Under the pieces are notes generated by a model, which saw nothing but the letters and a program-made list of their open reading frames with translations, made no database searches and was not told the DNA's origin. From positions 1 to 31,347 of the forward strand of contig WTCH01000173.1 of the NCBI GenBank assembly GCA_013138675.1: DNA of 31,347 nt, read 5' to 3'. This document shows positions 1 through 6,269 of the stretch, one piece after another. The DNA is from Woeseiaceae bacterium. Lineage in GTDB: Bacteria > Pseudomonadota > Gammaproteobacteria > Steroidobacterales > Woeseiaceae. The translations under genes were made by a program, and so were the position numbers. Numbering within the stretch: position 1 is the first letter of the stretch; every line of letters starts with the position of its first letter.

Positions 1-219
1 AATCTTGATCACCTGACAATCAACATCATGTTGCCTCTCGGCGGCGTGCTGATTGTGGTGTTTGCCGGTTGGGTCATGTGCCGTAACTCCACGGCTGACG
101 AACTTGGCGGCGCCGGTTTGACTTACAAACTGTGGCGGGTACTGGCGCGCTATGTCGCACCGATAGGCATCCTGTTCGTGTTCCTCAAAGCGGTCGGATT
201 GTTGCCGGAGCTCTCCTGA
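1..219 (+). CDS. Sodium-dependent transporter, NSS (SNF) family, C-terminal fragment
   Basis: This is the last 72 residues of a protein whose start lies before the window; frame 1 is open from base 1 to the TGA at 217-219. Two hydrophobic segments are visible, around an MLPLGG-containing stretch and near the end (YVAPIGILFVFLKAVGLL). That pairing is typical of the last membrane helices of bacterial neurotransmitter:sodium symporter homologues, which import amino acids or similar solutes across the inner membrane using the sodium gradient. The substrate cannot be judged from this fragment. The stop overlaps the proposed ratA start. The family assignment rests on tail resemblance only. Confidence 0.65.
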   Translation, partial: NLDHLTINIMLPLGGVLIVVFAGWVMCRNSTADELGGAGLTYKLWRVLARYVAPIGILFVFLKAVGLLPELS

Positions 220-653
220 TTCGAAGCGTAAGTCGCAGTGCACTCGTTCCGTACTCGGCCGAGAACATGTACGCCCTGGTCGAGGACGTGGATTCTTACC
301 CTGCATTCCTGCCGTGGTGCAGTGACGTCGAAGTGCATTTCCGTGAGGGGAATGTTGTCGAAGTGACACTGGAATTACATCGCGGTCGTTTGAGCAAGCG
401 ATTTCGCACCCGCAATACGATGCATCCAAAGACAGCCATGGATCTGGAATTGGTTGGTGGCCCGTTTCGCCACCTCTCCGGTGGCTGGATCTTCACGTCG
501 CTCGGCGATTCCGGCAGCAAGGTCGCCCTGGATATGGAATTTGAATTCGACAGTCGGGCACTCGACCTGATGATCGGCGCCTTTTTTGAGGATATTTGCA
601 ACTCACTGGTTGATGCGTTTACCCAACGAGCCGCGGTTGTTTACGGTGCCTGA
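216..653 (+). CDS. ratA: RatA-family START/polyketide-cyclase-like protein (coenzyme Q-binding COQ10 homologue)
   Basis: The protein has about 145 residues, as usual for RatA/YfjG. It opens with the family N-terminus SRSALVPYSAENMYALVEDV and contains YPAFLPWC and the FEFDSRALDLMIGAFFEDI tail of the START-like fold. E. coli RatA was described as an inhibitor of 70S ribosome association; the fold is that of Coq10, a ubiquinone-binding protein. Either role is possible here. The neighbour rnfH is the usual partner. The start is unusual: no ATG, GTG or TTG occurs near the expected N-terminus. A GGAG at 207-210 precedes CTG at 216 and ATT at 219. An in-frame ATG at 132 would add 28 residues encoded within the transporter gene and unlike RatA. 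I chose 216; 219 is equally possible. Confidence 0.85.
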   Translation: MIRSVSRSALVPYSAENMYALVEDVDSYPAFLPWCSDVEVHFREGNVVEVTLELHRGRLSKRFRTRNTMHPKTAMDLELVGGPFRHLSGGWIFTSLGDSGSKVALDMEFEFDSRALDLMIGAFFEDICNSLVDAFTQRAAVVYGA

Positions 654-960
654 CCACACCACGGCCGGGTCATTGAATATCGAAGCGGTATTCGCATTAT
701 CGGATCGCCAGCAGCTTGTACCGCTGGTGCTGGATGCCGGGGCAACGGTCGCCGACGCGCTGCATGCATCCGGATTTCGGCAAGCTTTTCCCGATGCGGA
801 TTTCAAGAACCTGCAGAGCGGCATCTGGGGACGGATCGTATCGCAGAGCCAATTGCTACAGGATGGCGATCGAGTGGAGTTTTACCGTGCGCTTGAGCGC
901 GATCCGCGTGAGGCACGACGCGAGTTGGCAAAGGCTCAGAGGCTCGGATCGAGTTCCTGA
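646..960 (+). CDS. rnfH: RnfH family protein (ubiquitin-like, UPF0125)
   Basis: A small protein of about 104 residues matching the RnfH family: IEAVFALSDRQQLVPLVLDAGATVADAL near the start, IWGRIVSQSQLLQDGDRVEFYRAL in the second half, then a basic tail (DPREARRELAKAQR). RnfH has a beta-grasp fold and is often encoded in rnf operons or, as here, after ratA; its biochemical role is not settled. The chosen GTG at 646 overlaps the end of ratA by 8 bases. Upstream ATGs at 586 and 613, and a TTG at 673 that gives a shorter N-terminus nearer the conserved part, are alternatives. The 3' end overlaps the 3' end of bamE on the other strand by 25 bases. Confidence 0.85.
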   Translation: MPDHTTAGSLNIEAVFALSDRQQLVPLVLDAGATVADALHASGFRQAFPDADFKNLQSGIWGRIVSQSQLLQDGDRVEFYRALERDPREARRELAKAQRLGSSS

Positions 961-1262
961 TCGTCGTTGAGCTCAACAACGATGTCGTCCTCAAAAACAA
1001 CTGTCACCCAACGTTTGAACGTTGCCGCATTCCGGCCGACGCGAATGAAGTACACGTAATCCCAGCGGGCCTGGTGAAACGGGTCGTCTATCAGGGGTGT
1101 GCCAAGAAGGAATCGAACCTGGTTACGGGTCATGCCGACCTCAACCTGGTCCATGTCTTCCTGCTTGATCAGGTTACCTTGCGAAATATTCGCGCGATAA
1201 ACACAGCCGCTGGCAAAGGCCACTGTGGAAAAGACCAGTATGAGTAGGATTAATCTGCGCAT
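936..1262 (-). CDS. bamE: Outer membrane assembly lipoprotein BamE (SmpA/OmlA)
   Basis: The predicted protein has 108 residues. Residues 1-19 form a lipoprotein signal peptide (MRRLILLILVFSTVAFASG) with the lipidated cysteine at C20. The mature part shows the BamE core: YRANISQGNLI, then VEVGMTRNQVRFLLGTPLIDDPFHQARWDYVYF. BamE is an outer-membrane lipoprotein on the periplasmic face that stabilises the BamA-BamD complex during beta-barrel insertion. The ATG was chosen because it places the signal peptide at the N-terminus; a longer in-frame reading back to 1433 gives a non-signal extension that overlaps fur. It is divergent from fur, the classic gammaproteobacterial pairing, and runs into rnfH tail to tail. 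Confidence 0.95.
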   Translation of the reverse strand: MRRLILLILVFSTVAFASGCVYRANISQGNLIKQEDMDQVEVGMTRNQVRFLLGTPLIDDPFHQARWDYVYFIRVGRNAATFKRWVTVVFEDDIVVELNDDQELDPSL

Positions 1263-1348
1263 ATCGTGTAGACGTTGGACACCTGGGTCGGTCAGAGGTT
1301 TCGTAGAACAGATGCCGTACTGCGGTAGAGCCAGACCGCTATCTGCGT

Positions 1349-1368
1349 CATAATAGGCGCGCATCATA
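1349..1368. promoter_or_regulatory. Candidate divergent promoter pair for bamE and fur (interlocked -10 elements)
   Basis: In the 162-base gap between bamE and fur the + strand has CATAAT (1349-1354) followed by a GC-rich discriminator AGGCGCGC. The - strand has TATGAT (complement of 1363-1368) followed by GCGCGCC, and TATTAT just beyond. The two -10-like hexamers face each other across the shared GCGCGC core, so transcription in the two directions could compete. No good -35 hexamer was found for either (the best for bamE is GTGTCG at 18 bases). The call rests on -10 similarity and position only. Confidence 0.35.
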
Positions 1369-1424
1369 CCTTCTTGCCTTACGGCACGACACCCGTTTTC
1401 AGCACACCCGGAGAGCCCCTGCTC

Positions 1425-1853
1425 ATGGAGCAACGCCAGGAACTACGAAAAGCCGGTCTCAAGGTGACTCTGCCTCGCCTGAAGATCCTTGAAATTTTCG
1501 AGAAATCGAAGTTGCGGCACCTGAGTGCGGAGGACATGTACAAGGAATTGCTGGACTCGGGCGAGGACATCGGACTGGCTACTGTCTATCGCGTGCTCAC
1601 GCAGTTTGAAGCAGCCGGCCTCGTGACACGGCACAATTTCGAAGGAGGGCATTCTGTCTTCGAGCTTGATGACGGGGATCATCACGACCACATGGTTTGC
1701 GTGGAGACGGGCGATGTTATCGAGTTTTCGAATACGGAAATCGAGCGCTTGCAGCATGAAATGGCCGAGGCACATGGCTACGATCTGCTAGATCACAACC
1801 TCGTCCTGTACGTAAAGCCCAAGTCCAAGTCGGGCTCGAACGAAGAGAGCTAG
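1425..1853 (+). CDS. fur: Ferric uptake regulator Fur
   Basis: The 142-residue protein has the Fur layout: an N-terminal winged helix with the recognition region EDIGLATVYRVLTQFEAAGLV (about 47-67), then the metal-binding dimerisation domain with HHDHM (87-90), ETGDVIEF and HNLVLYV. Fur is a cytoplasmic Fe(II)-dependent repressor of iron uptake genes. Of the structural zinc cysteines of E. coli Fur, only C92 remains; position 95 is Thr and the C-terminal pair is missing, as in Pseudomonas-type Fur proteins. The ATG follows a GGAGAG at 1410-1415 with good spacing; an upstream in-frame ATG at 1374 has no such site. Fur ends one base before the recN stop on the other strand. I saw no convincing Fur box upstream. 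Confidence 0.96.
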   Translation: MEQRQELRKAGLKVTLPRLKILEIFEKSKLRHLSAEDMYKELLDSGEDIGLATVYRVLTQFEAAGLVTRHNFEGGHSVFELDDGDHHDHMVCVETGDVIEFSNTEIERLQHEMAEAHGYDLLDHNLVLYVKPKSKSGSNEES

Positions 1854-1854
1854 T

Positions 1855-3537
1855 TCAGGCACGTTTGCGGTTGGCACCTGACAGCATTTCGGCAGCGTGA
1901 TCGATCGTCTTCTGCGTGATTTCTACGCCACCGAGCATGCGTGCCAACTCTTCGACGCGCTCTTCTTTTGCCAGCACCGCGACACCCGTGCGCGTGGCCT
2001 TGCCGTCGGTGACTTTGCTGATCCGAAAGTGCTGAGCCGCGAGACTTGCGACCTGCGGCAAGTGGGTCACGCACAGAACCTGTCGTTTCGCACCGAGCTC
2101 CTGTAACCGTCGCCCGACCATTTCTGCCACGCGACCACCGACACCGCTATCCACCTCATCGAAGACCATTGTCGGGATCGTACTGCCGTCACTCGCAATA
2201 ACCTGGATGGCCAGGCTCATTCTCGATAGCTCTCCGCCCGATGCAACTCGAGACAGGGGCATGGGAGGCTGGCCGGGGTTGGCGCTGATCAGAAACTCGA
2301 TGTCATCGATGCCCCACGCACGGGTCTCTCCGTTGGGCAGAGCAGCGACGGACACCTCAAACACGCCGCCTGGCATGCCCAGGCCTCCCATTGCTTCGGT
2401 CACAGCCGACGAAAAAGATTGCGCGGCTTTCTTGCGCGCATTCGACAAAGCTCTAGCGAACTTCTGGAATGCGTCGTGTGCGGATGTGACCTGTTCCTCA
2501 AGCTCTCTGCCGCGTTCCTCAGCGTGCCCGAGATCATCAAATTCCTGCCGCAACCTGATGTAAAGGGAAGGGAGTTCTTCTACCGACGTGCGGTGCTTTC
2601 GAGCGACTCCTTGTAACGCATCGAGCCGTTCCTCGACCCAGTCGCGCCGCGCCGGATCCATGTCGATGCTTCCGGCATAGCGCTGCAAGGAATCGATCGC
2701 TTCGCTGACCTGGATGCTGGCACTGTCAAGCAAACCACGCACGGGTTTGAGCTCTTCGTCATAGTCAAGCAATGCCTCCACGGCACGCGTTGCTTCGACT
2801 ATCAGGGAGCTGGCATTCGTCGAATCATCCTGACCAAGGCTGTTCATGGCCACAGATACGCCGTCGGCGAGCCTGCTGCTGTTCCTCAGCTTTTGTCGTT
2901 CGGCCTGCAGGTCCTGCAATTCGCCTTCCTGAGTGTCGAGAGTATCGAGTTCACCGATTTGGAATTCCAGCAGGTCGAACCGAGACGCGCGATCTGAGTC
3001 CGCAGCGAGTAGTCCGTCGAGTTGCTGATGCAGCGACTGCCATTTTTCAAAAGCGGCTTCTGTCGATCTCCGTTTCTCGAGCAGTTCGCCGAAATGATCG
3101 AGCAGATCGCGTTGTACGGGCTTGCGGCCGAGGGACTGGTGAAAATGCTGTCCGTGAATGTCGAGCAGCAATTCACCCAGCGATTTGAGCTGTTGCATCG
3201 TCACCGCATTACCATTGACGAAAGCACGTGAGCGGCCATCCGCCGAGACCACGCGACGCAACAGGCACGACTCATCCTGGTCCAGCGCCTGATCCTCGAG
3301 CCAGTCGTGAACGTCGCTTTGTGCGGAAATGTCGAACTCGGCACTGAACTCGGCGCGCTTGGCACCACTGCGTACCAGTTGGCTGCCGCCGCGTTCACCG
3401 AGGACCAGGCCGACAGCGTCGACCAGAATGGATTTGCCTGCGCCGGTTTCGCCGGTAAGGACTGTCATGCCAGGTTCGAACTCGACCGAGATCTGATCAA
3501 CGATCGCGAAATCCCTGACTTCAAGGCTGATCAGCAT
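1855..3537 (-). CDS. recN: DNA repair protein RecN (SMC-like ATPase)
   Basis: This is a full-length RecN of 560 residues. The Walker A motif GETGAGKS lies at 29-36, a long coiled-coil middle follows (about 150-380), the ABC signature SGGELSR is at 433-439 and the Walker B VFDEVDSG at about 458-465, followed by VTHLPQVAS. RecN is a cytoplasmic SMC-related protein that helps RecA-dependent repair of double-strand breaks and is strongly SOS-induced in E. coli. Here it starts 3 bases after the nadK stop, with a GGAG inside the nadK end serving as ribosome-binding site. The two genes are therefore probably cotranscribed and coupled. I found no LexA-box-like sequence in front of recN or nadK. Confidence 0.97.
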   Translation of the reverse strand: MLISLEVRDFAIVDQISVEFEPGMTVLTGETGAGKSILVDAVGLVLGERGGSQLVRSGAKRAEFSAEFDISAQSDVHDWLEDQALDQDESCLLRRVVSADGRSRAFVNGNAVTMQQLKSLGELLLDIHGQHFHQSLGRKPVQRDLLDHFGELLEKRRSTEAAFEKWQSLHQQLDGLLAADSDRASRFDLLEFQIGELDTLDTQEGELQDLQAERQKLRNSSRLADGVSVAMNSLGQDDSTNASSLIVEATRAVEALLDYDEELKPVRGLLDSASIQVSEAIDSLQRYAGSIDMDPARRDWVEERLDALQGVARKHRTSVEELPSLYIRLRQEFDDLGHAEERGRELEEQVTSAHDAFQKFARALSNARKKAAQSFSSAVTEAMGGLGMPGGVFEVSVAALPNGETRAWGIDDIEFLISANPGQPPMPLSRVASGGELSRMSLAIQVIASDGSTIPTMVFDEVDSGVGGRVAEMVGRRLQELGAKRQVLCVTHLPQVASLAAQHFRISKVTDGKATRTGVAVLAKEERVEELARMLGGVEITQKTIDHAAEMLSGANRKRA

Positions 3538-3540
3538 GAC

Positions 3541-4389
3541 CTACTCCGAGACCGTCGAGCGCCGACGGTTGTCGCGACCCCACAATAATTTCGAGCGCAG
3601 AATGCCATAAAAGTCATAGCCGGGCGGATGAATCAGCCTGATACGATTCTCGGCCGCTGAGATCATTAGTATGTCGTCAGGGGAGATTGGCCCAATCGAA
3701 TGACCGTCAATTGCGACTGCCGCGGCTGTGTGCTCCCGGTCCAGCAGGCGAATCCTGATGGGCTGGCTCGCGGCAATGACGAGCGGCCGATCCGTCAACG
3801 TGTGTGGGCAAATGGGCACCACTACCATGGCGTCGAGGTGCGGTTCGACGATCGGACCACCGCAGCTCAGCGCGTAAGCCGTTGAGCCAGTCGGTGTTGC
3901 GACAATCAAGCCGTCGCCCGAGTGCGTATTGACGAACTGGCCGGCAACGCTGGTCTCGAAATCGACCATGCGCCCGGTCTCACTTCGCTGCAGGACGACG
4001 TCGTTGAATGCGATAGCAGTCACAACTTCGCCATTGGCGAGCTGCAAATCTGCGCTGAGCAACAGTCGCGACTCGACCGTGTAGTCGCCCGCCAGGATAT
4101 GGTCGACGCTGGGCAGCATGTCATCGGTCATCACATCCGCCAGGAAGCCGAGGCGGCCACGATTAATGCCAAGCAATGGAATGTCGTTTTTTCTCGTCAA
4201 GCTGCCGGCATACAGCATCGTACCGTCACCACCGACCGCGATCACCAGATCCGCCCGCGCAACTTGCTCTTCAGGTAGCACCTCAATGCCGGCTTCTGTT
4301 AAATGCGCGATAAGCACGGACATGGGCTCCGCGACGCGCGCGTCGTCGCGGCGACCGAGTACCGCAACTTTCTGAAATTCACTGCCCAT
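3541..4389 (-). CDS. nadK: NAD kinase
   Basis: A 282-residue NAD kinase, which phosphorylates NAD to NADP in the cytoplasm. The hallmark GGDGT is at 53-57, with GINRGRLGFLADV after it. A second conserved block is FNDVVLQR (N129-D130, where many homologues have Asn-Glu). The core TPTGSTAYALSCGGPIVEP and the PHTLTDRPLVI segment are intact. The ATG is preceded by AGGGA with a somewhat long spacer. It is divergent from hrcA and lies directly upstream of recN in the same orientation, a pairing also found in enterics. A TTGACA on the minus strand about 30 bases upstream has no matching -10, so I did not call a promoter. Confidence 0.96.
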   Translation of the reverse strand: MGSEFQKVAVLGRRDDARVAEPMSVLIAHLTEAGIEVLPEEQVARADLVIAVGGDGTMLYAGSLTRKNDIPLLGINRGRLGFLADVMTDDMLPSVDHILAGDYTVESRLLLSADLQLANGEVVTAIAFNDVVLQRSETGRMVDFETSVAGQFVNTHSGDGLIVATPTGSTAYALSCGGPIVEPHLDAMVVVPICPHTLTDRPLVIAASQPIRIRLLDREHTAAAVAIDGHSIGPISPDDILMISAAENRIRLIHPPGYDFYGILRSKLLWGRDNRRRSTVSE

Positions 4390-4473
4390 TGCGTATCGTT
4401 TTTTTCCCTGCTAGCTTGTCAAAAGATACCCTAACACAGCGAGCGGATTGCCAAATCGTCGTATTTATTGCGG

Positions 4474-5526
4474 ATGTCTGCAGAAGCAATCAGTAACCCT
4501 CCAAGCGATCGTGCGCAACATCTGTTGCACGCACTGATCCAGCGTTATATCCGTGACGGGCAGCCTGTCGGTTCGCGAACGCTGTCCAAAGATTCCGGTC
4601 TCGATCTTAGCCCCGCAACAATACGAAATGTCATGTCCGACCTCGAGGATATGGGCATGGTTTCTGCGCCACATACGTCGGCGGGCAGGGTGCCAACGCC
4701 AAAAGGCTATCGCTTGTTTGTCGATACCCTGGTTCGCTACCGGCAACCCAAAGACGGTGACATCGATAAATTGCGTACACAGATCCAGCGCAAGGTCGAT
4801 GACGAGGGCGCGTTGGTTTCTTCTGTGTCGAACCTGTTGTCCGATTTTACGAACCTTGCTGGTGTCGTCACTGTGCCTCACGCGCAACATGCCGCACTTC
4901 GCCAAATCGAATTTCTGCCGCTGTCGGAGAACCGCATTCTCGCTATCCTGGTTATCAATGACCGGGAGGTGCAGAACCGCATCCTGCACACGGATAAGGA
5001 CTACACCGCGTCCGAGCTGCAGCAGGCGGCGAATTTCATCAACGAGCACTATGCGGGCAAGGAACTGTCACAGGTTCGCGTGAAAATTGTGGAAGACCTT
5101 GATCAAACCCGGAATTCAATGAACCAGGCAATGCACGACATCATCGCCGTCGCGCAGTCCGCCATGAGTGACGCGCCCGATTCAAGAGGTGAGTTCGTCC
5201 TGGCGGGTGAAACCAACCTGATGGGTTTTGCAGAGCTGTCGGATGTCGATACCTTGCGTCGCCTTTTCGACGCATTTTCGAGCAAGCGGCACATCCTCGA
5301 TCTGCTCGATCGCAGTATTAACGCGAATGGTGTGCAGGTTTTCATCGGTGCAGAATCCGGCTATGAGATGCTCGACGATTGCAGCGTCGTCACAGCGCCA
5401 TATCACCTTGACGACGACACGGTCGGTGTTCTTGGCGTCATTGGCCCGACCCGAATGGCGTATGACCGCGTAGTACCGATCGTGGACATCACCGCACGTT
5501 TGCTCAGGGCCGCACTGAAACCCTGA
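4474..5526 (+). CDS. hrcA: Heat-inducible transcriptional repressor HrcA
   Basis: A 350-residue HrcA. The N-terminal winged helix is clear (LLHALIQRYIRDGQPVGSRTL, then SPATIRNVMSDLEDMG and HTSAGRVPTPKGYRLFVD), followed by the GAF-like dimerisation domain with the family C-terminus (VLGVIGPTRMAYDRVVPIVD). HrcA binds CIRCE operators (TTAGCACTC-N9-GAGTGCTAA) and represses chaperone genes, with GroEL as its folding partner. It heads the chaperone cluster grpE-dnaK-dnaJ. An in-frame TTG at 4468 is an alternative start; neither has a strong ribosome-binding site. No CIRCE was seen anywhere in the window, so its targets (perhaps groESL) probably lie elsewhere. Confidence 0.96.
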   Translation: MSAEAISNPPSDRAQHLLHALIQRYIRDGQPVGSRTLSKDSGLDLSPATIRNVMSDLEDMGMVSAPHTSAGRVPTPKGYRLFVDTLVRYRQPKDGDIDKLRTQIQRKVDDEGALVSSVSNLLSDFTNLAGVVTVPHAQHAALRQIEFLPLSENRILAILVINDREVQNRILHTDKDYTASELQQAANFINEHYAGKELSQVRVKIVEDLDQTRNSMNQAMHDIIAVAQSAMSDAPDSRGEFVLAGETNLMGFAELSDVDTLRRLFDAFSSKRHILDLLDRSINANGVQVFIGAESGYEMLDDCSVVTAPYHLDDDTVGVLGVIGPTRMAYDRVVPIVDITARLLRAALKP

Positions 5527-5553
5527 TTTTAAGCCGTATTTTTGGCATCAACC

Positions 5554-5581
5554 CTTGATATTTGCGGCAGGGTCCCCAAAC
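5554..5581 (+). promoter_or_regulatory. Sigma-32 (heat-shock) type promoter for grpE
   Basis: CTTGATA (5554-5560) and CCCCAAAC (5574-5581) are separated by 13 bases. This closely fits the E. coli sigma-32 consensus CTTGAAA, 11-16 bases, CCCCATNT. It lies 46 bases before the grpE ATG in the hrcA-grpE gap, so grpE can be heat-induced independently of hrcA transcription. Confidence 0.75.
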
Positions 5582-5627
5582 TCCACACTTCATTTGATCC
5601 GGCCCGCGCTATGGGGAACACAAGCCA

Positions 5628-6203
5628 ATGAATGGACAGCCCGATCGTCCGGACATCGAGTCCGACGAAGAAAATATTGACGCCGAACAAGAGGCGGCCG
5701 AAACGCCTGTGGACGCGGAAGCGATAGCGGAGGCCGAGACGACTCCGACGCTTGAATCGTTGCAAGCCAAGGCAGACGAGAACTGGGACCGTTACCTGCG
5801 GGCCATGGCAGAGGCGGACAATATCCGTAAACGTGCCACCCGTGATATCGAGCATGCCCACAAATTCGCGCTGGAGAATTTCAGCAAGGACCTGTTGGCC
5901 GCCAAAGACAGTCTCGAGATGGGTCTCGCCGCCGCCGATACAGCCGATGCGGAGAGCCTGCTGGCGGGCAGCGAGGCGACTCTCAAGCTGCTTGCGGGGT
6001 CGCTGGAACGTTTCGGCATTAGCGAGATTGACCCCGAAGGCGAGCCATTTGATCCCGAGCGGCACGAGGCAATGACGATGCAGCCATCGGCCGAGGTCGA
6101 GCCTGGCTCGGTCCTCACGGTCATTCAAAAGGGCTATGTGCTGAACGGGCGCCTCTTGCGACCGGCCAGGGTCATTGTCGCTTCTGAGCCTGCAGACGGT
6201 TGA
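5628..6203 (+). CDS. grpE: Nucleotide exchange factor GrpE
   Basis: A 191-residue GrpE, the cytoplasmic ADP-release factor and thermosensor of DnaK. The first 40 or so residues are acidic and probably disordered. A long helical region follows (about 44-110: LQAKADENWDRYLRAMAEADNIRKRATRDIEHAHKFALENF read in parts), then the beta domain with FDPERHEAMTMQPS and GYVLNGRLLRPARVIV, which contacts the DnaK ATPase domain. The start is supported by GGGG at 5613-5616 and by the preceding heat-shock promoter. The last bases of the gene overlap the -35 element of the dnaK promoter. Confidence 0.96.
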   Translation: MNGQPDRPDIESDEENIDAEQEAAETPVDAEAIAEAETTPTLESLQAKADENWDRYLRAMAEADNIRKRATRDIEHAHKFALENFSKDLLAAKDSLEMGLAAADTADAESLLAGSEATLKLLAGSLERFGISEIDPEGEPFDPERHEAMTMQPSAEVEPGSVLTVIQKGYVLNGRLLRPARVIVASEPADG

Positions 6204-6226
6204 AACCTGGTCTAAAGGCCCCACCT
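6199..6226 (+). promoter_or_regulatory. Sigma-32 (heat-shock) type promoter for dnaK
   Basis: GTTGAAA (6199-6205) and CCCCACCT (6219-6226) are 13 bases apart, the same spacing as the grpE promoter and a good fit to the sigma-32 consensus. The -35 element overlaps the grpE stop codon. The dnaK ATG lies 43 bases downstream, preceded by GGAG at 6259-6262. Confidence 0.72.
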
Positions 6227-6269
6227 AAGCACCAGATTTTGAATACATAACGGAATTCGGAGTAAGAAC

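Noticed and set aside
966..977. 12-base palindrome GTTGAGCTCAAC near the rnfH/bamE 3' ends, considered as a shared terminator.
   Set aside because: It has no T-tract on either side and no loop, and lies inside bamE coding sequence.
4402..4425. TTGACA on the minus strand upstream of nadK, considered as a -35 element.
   Set aside because: No acceptable -10 lies at 16-18 bases, and the spacing would place the transcript start at or inside the nadK start codon.
5611..5631. A six-codon leader frame ending on the grpE start (stop TGA overlapping ATG).
   Set aside because: Very short, with no ribosome-binding site; its first bases double as the GGGG used by grpE.
5529..6224. A 231-codon minus-strand frame opposite grpE.
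   Set aside because: It overlaps grpE entirely and covers the two heat-shock promoters; the protein has no recognisable domain.
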